DNA of 21,401 nt from Glaciecola sp965658765 (GCA_965658765.1 CBFHTO010000061.1:1-21401), one strand, 5' to 3'; positions 7,950 through 16,086 are shown, counted from the stretch's first letter. A program made the numbers and translations. Notes: a model not told the origin generated them from the sequence alone.

Positions 7950-10900
7950 TTATTGCTCTTCCAACTCGATGTTGATTCCAAGTGAGCGAATTTCCTTCAA
8001 CAATACATTGAATGATTCAGGCATTCCCGGCTCCATTCGATGGTCTCCATCTACGATGTTTTTGTACATCTTAGTTCGACCGTTCACATCATCTGACTTC
8101 ACAGTCAACATTTCTTGAAGCGTATACGCTGCGCCGTAAGCCTCTAGTGCCCATACTTCCATCTCTCCGAAGCGCTGACCACCAAACTGAGCTTTACCGC
8201 CAAGAGGTTGTTGCGTAACCAAACTATAAGAACCAGTTGAACGCGCATGCATTTTATCATCCACTAAGTGGTTCAATTTAAGCATGTACATATAACCAAC
8301 AGTTACTGGGCGCTCAAATGATCTGCCTGTACGTCCGTCGAATAAGGTAATTTGACCTGACTCAGGGATATCAGCCAACTTGAGCATTTCTTTAATTTCA
8401 CCTTCGTTTGCACCGTCAAACACAGGCGTCGCAACAGGTACACCTTTGCGCAAGTTTTGTGCTAAACGCTGTACTTCGTCATCACTAAAATCGTCGATAT
8501 TGACTTGCTGATGCGATTTACCAAGGCTGTATACTTCTTGTAAGAACGAGCGTAGTTTCGCGATTTCTTGCTGTTCTTTGATCATCGTGTCGATTTTAAC
8601 ACCCAAACCGTGAGCAGCCATGCCCAAGTGAGTTTCTAGAATCTGTCCGATGTTCATTCGCGATGGTACACCTAGCGGGTTTAATACAATATCAACCGGC
8701 GTGCCATCCGCATCATAAGGCATGTCTTCGACAGGCTGGATAGTTGAGATAACACCTTTGTTACCGTGCCTACCCGCCATCTTATCACCCGGTTGTATAC
8801 TGCGTTTCACTGCAAGATATACTTTTACGATTTTTAGAACGCCAGGCGCTAGATCATCACCTTGTGTGATTTTGCGGCGCTTGGTTTCAAACTTCTTGTC
8901 AAAATCGTTTTTGATTTCTGAGTACTGCTCTGCATTTTGGTCGAGTTCGTTTTGAGACTCTTCATCACGTAGTGCAATATCAAACCACTTCTCTCTTGGC
9001 ATGCTGTCTAAGCGTCCTTGCTCAATGCCAGACTTTAACAACAAGCCGTGAGCGCGAGCGAAGATGCCGTCAGCGAGAATATTGAATTCATCGCTCAAGT
9101 CTTTCTTGACCTGACGAAGTTGCATGTCTTCGATTTCAAGTGCTCGTTTGTCTTTTTCAACGCCATCACGAGTAAACACTTGTACATCGATTACAGTTCC
9201 AATAACAGAATTTGGTACACGTAACGATGTATCTTTAACGTCTGACGCTTTTTCACCAAAGATGGCTCTCAGGAGCTTCTCTTCCGGCGTTAGCTGTGTT
9301 TCGCCTTTAGGTGTTACTTTACCTACAAGGATATCGCCGCCTTTTACTTCAGCACCAATATATACAACACCAGATTCGTCTAACTTACCAAGAGCTGATT
9401 CGCCTACGTTCGGTATGTCAGAACTAATCTCTTCTGGACCGAGCTTCGTGTCTCTCGCGATACAGCTAAGTTCTTGAATATGAATAGTAGTGAATCGGTC
9501 TTCTTGGGCTACACGTTCGGAAATCAAGATTGAATCTTCGAAGTTGTAACCATTCCAAGGCATGAACGCAATACGCATGTTTTGACCAAGCGCAAGGTCA
9601 CCAAGGTCAGTAGAAGGACCATCTGCTAGCACATCACCAATGACAACTGGCTCACCAACGTTACATGTAGGTCGTTGGTTGATACAGGTGTTCTGATTAG
9701 AACGCGTGTATTTAGTCAAATTATAGATGTCGATGCCCGCTTCACCTGGAAGCGTCTCATCTTCATTAACTTTTACGACAATTCTTGATGCATCAACGTA
9801 GTCGATTGTCCCACCACGTTTAGCTACCACCGTTACGCCAGAGTCCACAGCGACGGTTTTCTCCATGCCAGTACCAACTAAAGGTTTATCAGCCTTTAAA
9901 GTAGGAACCGCTTGACGTTGCATGTTAGAGCCCATCAATGCACGGTTTGCGTCATCGTGCTCTAGGAACGGAATGATGCTCGCTGCAATCGAAACGATTT
10001 GCTGCGGAGATACATCCATATAGCTGATAGTCTCTTTTTGCACTAAGACGTTTTCGCCACGCTGACGGCAGGCGATCAAATCGTCTACTAATTGATTATT
10101 TTCATCTAGAGCAACGTTAGCCTGAGCAATTGCATATTGCCCTTCTTCTATTGCCGATAAATATTCAATGTCATCGGTAACAAGGCCATTATCTACTTTT
10201 CGGTAAGGCGTCTCTAAGAAACCAAAATCATTTGTTCGTGCAAAGCTTGATAAAGAGTTTATCAATCCGATGTTTGGACCTTCCGGTGTTTCAATCGGAC
10301 ATACTCGACCGTAGTGAGTTGGATGCACGTCTCGAACTTCAAAGCCGGCGCGTTCGCGCGTCAAACCACCCGGACCAAGCGCAGAAATACGGCGTTTGTG
10401 CGTAACTTCTGAAAGCGGGTTGTTCTGATCCATGAATTGAGATAACTGGCTCGATCCGAAGAACTCTTTAACTGCAGCTGAAATTGGCTTAGCGTTGATT
10501 AGGTCTTGAGGCATAATTGCATCAAGATCACCCAAACTCAAGCGCTCTTTAACGGCTCTTTCAACACGAACTAGTCCAACGCGGAATTGGTTTTCAGCCA
10601 TTTCACCTACGCTTCGGATACGGCGGTTACCAAGGTGATCAATGTCATCTACTTCGTCTTTACCGTCTCGAATAGCAATTAGCTGTTGCATAACCGCAAC
10701 AATATCATCTTTGGCTAGTGTGCCAGAACCAGTGCTTTCTGAGCGACCTAGACGACGGTTAAACTTCATACGCCCGACCGCAGATAAATCATAGCGGTCC
10801 TCAGAGAAGAATAAATTATCGAATAAATTTTCGGCCGCATCTTTCGTTGGTGGCTCACCAGGGCGCATCATTCTGTATATTTCAACTAATGCTTCTAAAC

Positions 10901-11978
10901 GATTATTAGACGGATCGACATTTACCGTATCGGAAATATAAGACCCATGATCCAATTCGTTTATATAAAGTGTGTTGAATTCTTTAATACCTGCTTCTTT
11001 AAGCTCAGTCAGTAATTCTAATGTCAACTCTTGGTTTGCATTAGCGATCACTTCTCCGGTGCCTTCATCAACATAGCTCTTATCAAGAACTTTACCTATT
11101 AGGTATTCGGCTGGAACGACTAATTCAGAGATCTTAGCTTTTTGGAGTGCTCTAGTATGGCGTGCAGAAATACGACGACCTTCTTCTACAAGAACTTCTC
11201 CGTCTTTGCCGATAATATCAAACTGAGCAGTTTCACCTCTTAGGCGCTCTGGAACGACGTCCATCATATAATGCTCGCCATCAATTCGTACAGAGACCTT
11301 ATCGAAGAACATGTCTAATATTTCTTCAGTGCCCATATCAAGCGCGCGAAGAATAATAGTCGCAGGTAACTTTCGACGTCTGTCGATTCTGACAAACAAG
11401 TTGTCTTTCGGGTCAAACTCAAAATCCAGCCATGAACCACGGTATGGGATCACACGTGCGTTATAAAGCACTTTGCCAGATGAGTGAGTTTTACCTTTAT
11501 CATGGTCAAAGAATACACCAGGTGAGCGGTGCAACTGAGAAACGATTACACGTTCAGTCCCATTGATTACAAAAGTGCCGTTTTCGGTCATGAGCGGTAT
11601 TTCACCCATGTAGACTTCTTGTTCTTTTATATCTTTTACGGTACCGGGGGCTGCTTCTTTATCAAATAAGACGAGTCTTAGTTTGACTCTTAAAGGTGCT
11701 GAATAGGTTACACCACGAATTTGACATTCTTTGACGTCAAACACGGGATCACCCAAACGATAAGCTACGTATTGTAATTCTGAATTACCTGAATAGCTTT
11801 TGATTGGGAACACAGATCTAAACGCCGATTCGAGGCCATACTGGCCGTCGGGGTCTTGCTCTATGAACTTTTTAAATGAATCCAGTTGTATTGAGAGAAG
11901 GTATGGAATTTCCAATACCTGAGGGCGCTTGCCAAAATCCTTACGGATACGTTTTTTTTCACTATAAGAGTAAACCAT
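7950..11978 (-). CDS. rpoB: DNA-directed RNA polymerase subunit beta
   Basis: The beta subunit, 1342 residues from the chosen ATG, exactly the E. coli length. The N-terminus from that ATG is MVYSYSEKKRIRKDFGKRPQ, as in other gammaproteobacteria. The reading frame stays open 25 codons further upstream from a TTG at 12053, but that extension (starting MLHIKYRL) is not family-like and is rejected. GAGGA lies just before the ATG. The rifampicin region SQLSQFMDQNNPLSEVTHKR with RRISALGPGGL is wild type at the usual resistance positions. The basic motif GDKMAGRHGNKGV and the C-terminal clamp anchor YMLKLNHLVDDKMHARSTG are present. It is separated from rplL by an attenuator and a long structured leader. 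Confidence 0.99.
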   Translation of the reverse strand: MVYSYSEKKRIRKDFGKRPQVLEIPYLLSIQLDSFKKFIEQDPDGQYGLESAFRSVFPIKSYSGNSELQYVAYRLGDPVFDVKECQIRGVTYSAPLRVKLRLVLFDKEAAPGTVKDIKEQEVYMGEIPLMTENGTFVINGTERVIVSQLHRSPGVFFDHDKGKTHSSGKVLYNARVIPYRGSWLDFEFDPKDNLFVRIDRRRKLPATIILRALDMGTEEILDMFFDKVSVRIDGEHYMMDVVPERLRGETAQFDIIGKDGEVLVEEGRRISARHTRALQKAKISELVVPAEYLIGKVLDKSYVDEGTGEVIANANQELTLELLTELKEAGIKEFNTLYINELDHGSYISDTVNVDPSNNRLEALVEIYRMMRPGEPPTKDAAENLFDNLFFSEDRYDLSAVGRMKFNRRLGRSESTGSGTLAKDDIVAVMQQLIAIRDGKDEVDDIDHLGNRRIRSVGEMAENQFRVGLVRVERAVKERLSLGDLDAIMPQDLINAKPISAAVKEFFGSSQLSQFMDQNNPLSEVTHKRRISALGPGGLTRERAGFEVRDVHPTHYGRVCPIETPEGPNIGLINSLSSFARTNDFGFLETPYRKVDNGLVTDDIEYLSAIEEGQYAIAQANVALDENNQLVDDLIACRQRGENVLVQKETISYMDVSPQQIVSIAASIIPFLEHDDANRALMGSNMQRQAVPTLKADKPLVGTGMEKTVAVDSGVTVVAKRGGTIDYVDASRIVVKVNEDETLPGEAGIDIYNLTKYTRSNQNTCINQRPTCNVGEPVVIGDVLADGPSTDLGDLALGQNMRIAFMPWNGYNFEDSILISERVAQEDRFTTIHIQELSCIARDTKLGPEEISSDIPNVGESALGKLDESGVVYIGAEVKGGDILVGKVTPKGETQLTPEEKLLRAIFGEKASDVKDTSLRVPNSVIGTVIDVQVFTRDGVEKDKRALEIEDMQLRQVKKDLSDEFNILADGIFARAHGLLLKSGIEQGRLDSMPREKWFDIALRDEESQNELDQNAEQYSEIKNDFDKKFETKRRKITQGDDLAPGVLKIVKVYLAVKRSIQPGDKMAGRHGNKGVISTIQPVEDMPYDADGTPVDIVLNPLGVPSRMNIGQILETHLGMAAHGLGVKIDTMIKEQQEIAKLRSFLQEVYSLGKSHQQVNIDDFSDDEVQRLAQNLRKGVPVATPVFDGANEGEIKEMLKLADIPESGQITLFDGRTGRSFERPVTVGYMYMLKLNHLVDDKMHARSTGSYSLVTQQPLGGKAQFGGQRFGEMEVWALEAYGAAYTLQEMLTVKSDDVNGRTKMYKNIVDGDHRMEPGMPESFNVLLKEIRSLGINIELEEQ

Positions 11979-12301
11979 GGGTTCCTCAGCCGACTGATTT
12001 TTGACCCAACCTGCTGCATTACCACCGGGTAGGCGATATTTTATATGCAACAAACATCCAGTACCCTTTCGATGCGGAATAAAAGAAGAGAATATAAAAA
12101 CGATACCAGACGAGCTAACGCTGTTCAGTACGGCTCATAAACCAAAAAATATTCTGCTAACGTAGAATCATAAATAAAGGGAAAAAGTCTATGATTCGTT
12201 GTATGTTTTTGCGCTTAAACCTTTATCTATTAAGATATTATATAAATCATACACTTAAAAGACGCAAGGCAAGTTTTATTTTTATTTTTTTATAGCGCAA
12301 A
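11979..12301 (-). other. rpoB leader between the rplL attenuator and rpoB, with an 8-bp dyad
   Basis: This stretch of more than 300 nt holds no gene. On the minus strand it is A/T-rich next to the attenuator. It contains GAATCATA (12165-12172) and TATGATTC (12190-12197), a perfect 8-bp dyad with a 17-nt loop. In E. coli the equivalent rplL-rpoB region contains an RNase III processing hairpin, so this dyad is a positional candidate for such a site. I saw no sigma70 promoter with a good -35/-10 pair, so rpoBC probably depends on read-through. Confidence 0.4.
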
Positions 12302-12330
12302 AAGGCTGATGGTTAAAAACCATCAGCCTT
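12302..12330 (-). terminator. rplL-rpoB attenuator
   Basis: AAGGCTGATGG (12302-12312) pairs with CCATCAGCCTT (12320-12330). Two further T-A pairs close the stem to 13 bp with a 3-nt loop. On the minus strand the hairpin ends in UUUUUGCGC. It lies 35 nt after the rplL stop. In E. coli a terminator in this place allows partial read-through, so that L7/L12 is made in excess over RNA polymerase beta and beta'. The same layout is seen here. Confidence 0.85.
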
Positions 12331-12365
12331 GACCTAAATTAGGCCAGTAATTAATAACGTATTAA

Positions 12366-12740
12366 TTACTTAATTTCAACTTCAGCGCCAGCTTCTTCAA
12401 GCTGCTTCTTCAGTTCTTCTGCTTCTTCTTTAGCAACGCCTTCTTTGATTGCTTTAGGTGCAGACTCTACCACTTCTTTAGCTTCTTTCAAGCCAAGACC
12501 GGTCGCGCCGCGTACAGCTTTGATTACAGCAACTTTGTTTCCGCCGAATGAAGTAAGAACTACGTCAAACTCAGTCTGCTCTTCAACCGCTTCTGCAGCT
12601 GCTGCTGGACCTGCTGCTACAGCAACGGCTGCAGTAGCTTCAACGCCGAATTTCTCTTCAGCTGCTTCAATCAACTCAACCAATTCCATAACTGGCATTT
12701 CAGCGATTGCGTTTAGTATATCTTCTTTTGTTAGAGCCAT
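12366..12740 (-). CDS. rplL: 50S ribosomal protein L7/L12
   Basis: A 124-residue stalk protein that recruits and stimulates translation GTPases. The N-terminal dimerisation part MALTKEDILNAIAEMPVMEL binds L10. An Ala/Val-rich hinge (about residues 36-52) follows. The C-terminal globular domain has KVAVIKAVRGATGLGLKEAK, the EF-Tu/EF-G contact surface. It is slightly longer than E. coli (121) because of the hinge. A strong AGGAG ribosome-binding site lies 8 nt before the ATG. It follows rplJ by 53 nt and is followed by the attenuator at 12302-12330. Confidence 0.98.
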   Translation of the reverse strand: MALTKEDILNAIAEMPVMELVELIEAAEEKFGVEATAAVAVAAGPAAAAEAVEEQTEFDVVLTSFGGNKVAVIKAVRGATGLGLKEAKEVVESAPKAIKEGVAKEEAEELKKQLEEAGAEVEIK

Positions 12741-12793
12741 TTCTCTAAACTCCTGGGTATAATGTTAAAAATTCAAATTGCCAAAAACACAAC

Positions 12794-13312
12794 TTATTTA
12801 GTGTCTTTGATCGCCGCCAATACTCGCGCAAATTTAGTAGGTACTTCGTTGATTGTTTGAACGAATTTACCAACTGGCGCTTTGAAGGTAGCAAGTAGTT
12901 TCGCCAATGCTTCGTCTCTTGTTGGTAGAGATGCTACAGCGTCCAATTTCTCTGGACCCAATAAACCACTGCCAATAGATAATGCCGTTACGTTTAATTT
13001 AGCGTTACTCTTCGAAAAGTCTTTGAAAAGACGTGCTGCACCGCCAGGTGCGTCGATAGAGAAACCATAAATAAGCGGACCGGTTAAAGCTGGATCGATG
13101 TCAGAAAACTTACTTTCTGCTAAAGCACGCTTCGCTAATGTATTTCTTATTACTTTAAGATATACACCTTGCTCACGGGCCTTAACTCGAAGTTCGGTTA
13201 ACTCACCTACTTCCATACCACGGTATTCAGCGACGGCAACAGATAGAGCACGAGACGCAACGTCACTAATTTCCGCTACAATCTCTTTTTTTGCTGCTAA
13301 GCCTAATGCCAC
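12794..13312 (-). CDS. rplJ: 50S ribosomal protein L10
   Basis: L10 anchors the L7/L12 dimers to 23S rRNA. In complex with L12 it represses its own mRNA. From the chosen start the protein is 172 residues, beginning M(GTG)ALGLAAKKEIVAEISD, which aligns with the family start MALNLQDKQAIVAEV of E. coli. A further in-frame GTG lies 9 nt upstream (13321) but overlaps the AGAGG ribosome-binding site; spacing of about 7 nt favours the GTG at 13312. The C-terminal helix (FARVLAAIKDTK) is the L12-binding part. The GTG start may help keep synthesis low relative to rplL. An L10-type leader precedes it. Confidence 0.95.
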   Translation of the reverse strand: MALGLAAKKEIVAEISDVASRALSVAVAEYRGMEVGELTELRVKAREQGVYLKVIRNTLAKRALAESKFSDIDPALTGPLIYGFSIDAPGGAARLFKDFSKSNAKLNVTALSIGSGLLGPEKLDAVASLPTRDEALAKLLATFKAPVGKFVQTINEVPTKFARVLAAIKDTK

Positions 13313-13416
13313 TGACTTCACCTCTTTAATGTCTGACTTACATGCACTTAATTGGCAAGTAAACCAGGATTACAGAATGATAAAAGATTTGCTATTGCTC
13401 GCCTTTTATCGCTCTA

Positions 13417-13561
13417 CGGTGTTCATTTCCCAGAGAGTCTGGGTTGAATTCACCGTCTGCGCAGGTATTAATTAAGCTTTGTATTTTTTGGCACTTAAAT
13501 AAGTGCCGCATGTAAATGCTCTCTTAATTCATCTACTACAATGCGCCTGCGGTCTTGGACG
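13417..13561 (-). promoter_or_regulatory. L10 (rplJ) leader, binding site for the L10-(L12) complex
   Basis: On the minus-strand RNA the 5' segment CGUCCAAGACCGCAGGCG (13561-13544) pairs with CCUGCGCAGACGGUG (13465-13451) around an asymmetric AAGA/CAGA region, giving the k-turn arrangement of the E. coli L10 leader, where nearly the same bases occur. Inside are GGCACTT/AAGTGCC (13490-13507, 4-nt loop). Downstream, CGGUG pairs with CACCG (13455-13451 with 13421-13417) and encloses CCCAGA/TCTGGG (13429-13443). The rest of the 307-nt rplJ-rplA spacer holds an 8-bp dyad GATAAAAG/CTTTTATC (13379-13410) nearer the gene. This is a translational autorepression element for rplJL. Confidence 0.85.
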
Positions 13562-13595
13562 AGAGTGTTTATAAAAACAAACACTCTAACCCCAA
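13562..13595 (-). promoter_or_regulatory. Possible rplJ promoter overlapping a 9-bp hairpin
   Basis: The minus strand reads TTGGGG (13590-13595), a 16-nt spacer, then TATAAA (13568-13573), which would start transcription about where the L10 leader begins. The -35 is poor. The same bases also form a perfect hairpin, AGAGTGTTT (13562-13570) with AAACACTCT (13579-13587). E. coli has a separate rplJ promoter in this gap, so one is expected, but this assignment is tentative. Confidence 0.3.
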
Positions 13596-13619
13596 ACCTT
13601 GATAGAGAGGACTTCAGCC

Positions 13620-14318
13620 TTATGCTGAGCCTAAAGAACCTTGATCAACAGTAACGCCTGCGCCCATCGTAGTGCTCAGACTTACTTTTTTGATGTATGT
13701 ACCTTTTGCAGAAGAAGGCTTAGCCTTTTTCAATGCTTCAATCAAAGCTTCTAGATTTTCTTTGATTGCATCTGCTTCAAAGGCAATCTTACCGATGCTT
13801 GCGTGAATGATACCGTTCTTGTCGTTACGATATCTTACCTGACCAGCTTTAGCATTTTTAACTGCTGTCGCGACATCTGGAGTAACAGTGCCTGTCTTAG
13901 GGTTAGGCATAAGACCACGTGGTCCTAAAATTTGACCTAACTGACCAACAACACGCATCGCGTCTGGGCTAGCAACAACCACATCAAAATTCATTTCACC
14001 TTTCTTAACTAAGTCTGCAAGGTCTTCCATCCCAACGATGTCAGCACCAGCTTCTTTAGCTGCTTCCGCGTTTGCACCCTGCGTAAACACGGCAACTCTC
14101 ACTTCTTTACCAGTACCGTTTGGTAGTACTGTTGCACCACGAACGTTTTGGTCAGATTTACGTGCGTCAATGCCAAGGTTAATTGCAACATCAACACTTT
14201 CAGGGAATTTAGCAGTTGCAAATTCTTTTAGTAAAGATACGGCTTCTTCAAATTCATATTCTTTCGTTACTACCACTTTTTCAGCGATCGCGCGTGCACG
14301 TTTTGATAATTTAGCCAT
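13620..14318 (-). CDS. rplA: 50S ribosomal protein L1
   Basis: A 232-residue L1, the mobile stalk protein that escorts deacylated tRNA from the E site and represses translation of its own operon mRNA. Family segments seen include the domain II region VRVAVFTQGANAEAAKEAGA and the loop LGPRGLMPNPKTGTVTPDV. The C-terminus KGTYIKKVSLSTTMGAGV is typical. Only 4 nt separate it from rplK; its AGGG ribosome-binding site overlaps the rplK stop (GAGGGATAA), so the two genes are probably translationally coupled. Confidence 0.98.
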   Translation of the reverse strand: MAKLSKRARAIAEKVVVTKEYEFEEAVSLLKEFATAKFPESVDVAINLGIDARKSDQNVRGATVLPNGTGKEVRVAVFTQGANAEAAKEAGADIVGMEDLADLVKKGEMNFDVVVASPDAMRVVGQLGQILGPRGLMPNPKTGTVTPDVATAVKNAKAGQVRYRNDKNGIIHASIGKIAFEADAIKENLEALIEALKKAKPSSAKGTYIKKVSLSTTMGAGVTVDQGSLGSA

Positions 14319-14322
14319 TGTA

Positions 14323-14751
14323 TTATCCCTCTACCTTTAAGCCCATGCTACGAGCTGAGCCCGCGATGGTATTTACAGCTGCGTCCATGTCGGCAGCAGT
14401 TAAATCTGGTTCTTTTACTTTTGCGATCTCTTCAAGTTGAGCGCGAGTAACAGTACCGACTTTTTCGGTGTTAGGACGACCTGAACCACTCTTAATACCT
14501 GCCGCTTTCTTTAAAAGATAAGATGCAGGTGGAGTTTTCGTTTCAAAAGTAAATGAACGGTCTTCATAAACAGTGATAACAACTGGTACTGGAGCGCCTT
14601 TTTCAAGCGCTTCTGTTTTAGCATTAAACGCTTTACAGAATTCCATGATGTTAACGCCGTGTTGACCTAGTGCAGGACCAACCGGTGGACTTGGGTTTGC
14701 TGAACCAGCAGCAACCTGTAGCTTAATTAAGCCAGTGACTTTCTTCGCCAT
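14323..14751 (-). CDS. rplK: 50S ribosomal protein L11
   Basis: A 142-residue L11 that binds the GTPase-associated centre of 23S rRNA and is needed for RelA activation. The proline-rich N-terminal helix region NPSPPVGPALGQHGVNIMEF, near the thiopeptide site, is intact, as is KSGSGRPNTEKVG in the C-terminal RNA-binding domain. The start MAKKVTGLIKLQ matches the family; the ribosome-binding site (GAGAG) is weak. It is the first gene of the rplKA unit, behind a strong promoter and the L1-type leader. Confidence 0.98.
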   Translation of the reverse strand: MAKKVTGLIKLQVAAGSANPSPPVGPALGQHGVNIMEFCKAFNAKTEALEKGAPVPVVITVYEDRSFTFETKTPPASYLLKKAAGIKSGSGRPNTEKVGTVTRAQLEEIAKVKEPDLTAADMDAAVNTIAGSARSMGLKVEG

Positions 14752-14771
14752 TATATTACTCTCTATTTTGT

Positions 14772-14821
14772 GGGTATAACGCCTTGAAGATACAAGAGAA
14801 TATCTTCTCTAACGGCTCCCC
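14772..14821 (-). promoter_or_regulatory. L1 translational operator in the rplK leader
   Basis: On the minus-strand RNA GGGGAGCC (14821-14814) faces GGCGUUAUACCC (14783-14772). GCC/GGC and GGG/CCC pair around an asymmetric internal loop, the arrangement of known L1 sites in 23S rRNA and L11 mRNA. The enclosed sequence folds as GAAGATA/TATCTTC or AGAGAA/TTCTCT. It lies 21-70 nt upstream of the rplK ATG, just where L1 repression acts in E. coli. Confidence 0.65.
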
Positions 14822-14841
14822 GTTCATAAAAAAGGGCGCAA

Positions 14842-14870
14842 ATTATATGCTTACAGTGAGTGAAATGCAA
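14842..14870 (-). promoter_or_regulatory. Sigma70 promoter of rplK-rplA
   Basis: The minus strand shows TTGCAT (-35, 14865-14870), a 17-nt spacer and a perfect TATAAT (-10, 14842-14847), then TTTGCGCCC, a G+C-rich discriminator. The predicted start near 14835 gives a leader of about 84 nt containing the L1 site. It follows the nusG terminator by about 110 nt. Confidence 0.8.
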
Positions 14871-14979
14871 CCAAGATCAAGCAATACTTTAAAATAATAT
14901 CTTTGAGGCCTTAGATTAGTCATTTAACCAGATAGATAGAGACGAGGATATTTCTCAATGCTCGTTTTTAAATAAAAAT

Positions 14980-15014
14980 AAAGCCCCGTAGCCAGAAACT
15001 GGTCACGGGGCTTT
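14980..15014 (-). terminator. Intrinsic terminator after nusG
   Basis: AAAGCCCCGT (14980-14989) pairs with ACGGGGCTTT (15005-15014). The loop contains an inner CCAG/CTGG pairing. On the minus strand the stem runs into AUUUUUAUUU. It starts 22 nt after the nusG stop and closes the tRNA-Trp-secE-nusG unit before the rplK promoter. Confidence 0.9.
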
Positions 15015-15036
15015 AACATTCTTTTCTAAAAGACGA

Positions 15037-15573
15037 TTAGCCTTTTTCTACTTGACCGAATTCAAGCTCAACTGGTGTTGAACGGCCAAAGATGAGAACA
15101 GACACTTTCAAGCGACTCTTCTCATAATCGACTTCTTCTACCATTCCATTGAAATCAGCAAATGGGCCATCTGTCACTCGAACAACTTCGCCTGGTTCAA
15201 ATAGAGTCTTAGGCTTAGGCTTATCAACAGATTCTTCTAGCCTGTTTAATATTGCATCAGCTTCTTTCTTTGAGATGGGTAAGGGACGATCTGAAGTACC
15301 GCCTATAAATCCAAGAACACGAGGAATACTCTTCACCAAATGCCATGATTCTTCGTTCATTTCCATTTCAACCAAAACATAGCCTGGAAAAAACTTTCTT
15401 TCTGACTTACGTTTCTGGCCAGCACGCATTTCGACAACTTCTTCGGTTGGAACTAAAATTTCGCCAAAGTAATCTTCCATACTGTGCATTTTAATATGTT
15501 CTTCGAGGGTCTTTTTAACTCGTCCTTCATATTGTGAGAATGCTTGAACAACGTACCATTTTTTATCTGACAT
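15037..15573 (-). CDS. nusG: Transcription termination/antitermination factor NusG
   Basis: A 178-residue NusG (E. coli 181) that binds the RNA polymerase clamp, suppresses pausing, and links polymerase to Rho or to ribosomal protein S10. The NGN domain starts MSDKKWYVVQAFSQYEGRV and includes RKSERKFFPGYVLVEMEM and HLVKSIPRVLGFIGG. The C-terminal KOW domain is FEPGEVVRVTDGPFADFNG to the end. The ribosome-binding site GGAG lies inside the end of secE; only 3 nt separate the genes. A terminator follows. Confidence 0.98.
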   Translation of the reverse strand: MSDKKWYVVQAFSQYEGRVKKTLEEHIKMHSMEDYFGEILVPTEEVVEMRAGQKRKSERKFFPGYVLVEMEMNEESWHLVKSIPRVLGFIGGTSDRPLPISKKEADAILNRLEESVDKPKPKTLFEPGEVVRVTDGPFADFNGMVEEVDYEKSRLKVSVLIFGRSTPVELEFGQVEKG

Positions 15574-15576
15574 ATT

Positions 15577-15954
15577 TTATACTCCGATACCTGTTACCAA
15601 GCCAACTACCCATACAATGATCATGTCAATAAAATATAGAAGGACACCAACCACTGCAGTTGCAGCCAAAATGACGAGGGTCATGCGAACAACTTCTTGT
15701 CGGGTCGGCCAGACCACCTTTCGAACTTCAATACGCGCTTCTTTAGCGAATATAAGGAACGACTGACCTTTTTCAGTGGTTGAAGCAATGCCAAGTGCGA
15801 TTACTACAACAGCAACAGCCGCAAGTGCTCTGTACAAAACTGATACGTCTTCATATGAAGTATAGGCGTATATAAGCCCGCCCAACAATACGAATACCGA
15901 GACCCATTTAACTGCATCTAATGGATTAGATGCGCTTTCTGCCTTATCACTCAT
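15577..15954 (-). CDS. secE: Preprotein translocase subunit SecE
   Basis: A 125-residue SecE, the clamp-like subunit that stabilises SecY in the SecYEG channel. As in E. coli (127 residues) three membrane helices are visible: about residues 14-33 (AVKWVSVFVLLGGLIYAY), 41-58 (RALAAVAVVVIALGIAS) and 92-120 (the essential one). The conserved cytoplasmic amphipathic segment EVRKVVWPTRQEVVRMT precedes the last helix. The ribosome-binding site is weak. It is 55 nt downstream of tRNA-Trp and almost certainly co-transcribed with it and with nusG. Confidence 0.97.
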   Translation of the reverse strand: MSDKAESASNPLDAVKWVSVFVLLGGLIYAYTSYEDVSVLYRALAAVAVVVIALGIASTTEKGQSFLIFAKEARIEVRKVVWPTRQEVVRMTLVILAATAVVGVLLYFIDMIIVWVVGLVTGIGV

Positions 15955-15973
15955 GCCTATTAACCCGTCACTG

Positions 15974-15991
15974 GTAACGCCAATGCGTTAC
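15974..15991. repeat. 7-bp hairpin between tRNA-Trp and secE
   Basis: GTAACGC (15974-15980) and GCGTTAC (15985-15991) form a perfect stem with a 4-nt loop. On the transcribed minus strand it follows the tRNA 3' end by 18 nt, after a U-rich stretch, and precedes the secE ATG by about 20 nt. Likely roles are protecting or defining the processed end after tRNA maturation, or modulating the weak secE ribosome-binding site. Confidence 0.4.
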
Positions 15992-16009
15992 TCAAAAAAA
16001 TCTATAAAA

Positions 16010-16086
16010 TGGCAGGGGTGGAGGGACTCGAACCCCCAACCATCGGTTTTGGAGACCGCTGTTCTACCAATTCGAACTACACCCCT
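16010..16086 (-). tRNA. trpT: tRNA-Trp (anticodon CCA)
   Basis: Read on the minus strand, the acceptor stem AGGGGTG pairs with CACCCCT, followed by discriminator G and an encoded CCA. The D stem is GTTC/GAAC, the anticodon loop CTCCAAA gives anticodon CCA, and the T arm is GGGGG-TTCGAGT-CCCTC. This is tRNA-Trp, which reads UGG. The base of the anticodon stem has G opposite A (27-43) instead of a Watson-Crick pair; the other four pairs are intact. It is the first gene of the secE-nusG unit. In E. coli the same tRNA sits between tufB and secE. Confidence 0.97.

Noticed and set aside
13312..13321. Upstream GTG (13321) as rplJ start
   Set aside because: It overlaps the AGAGG ribosome-binding site, and the protein from the GTG at 13312 aligns with the family N-terminus.
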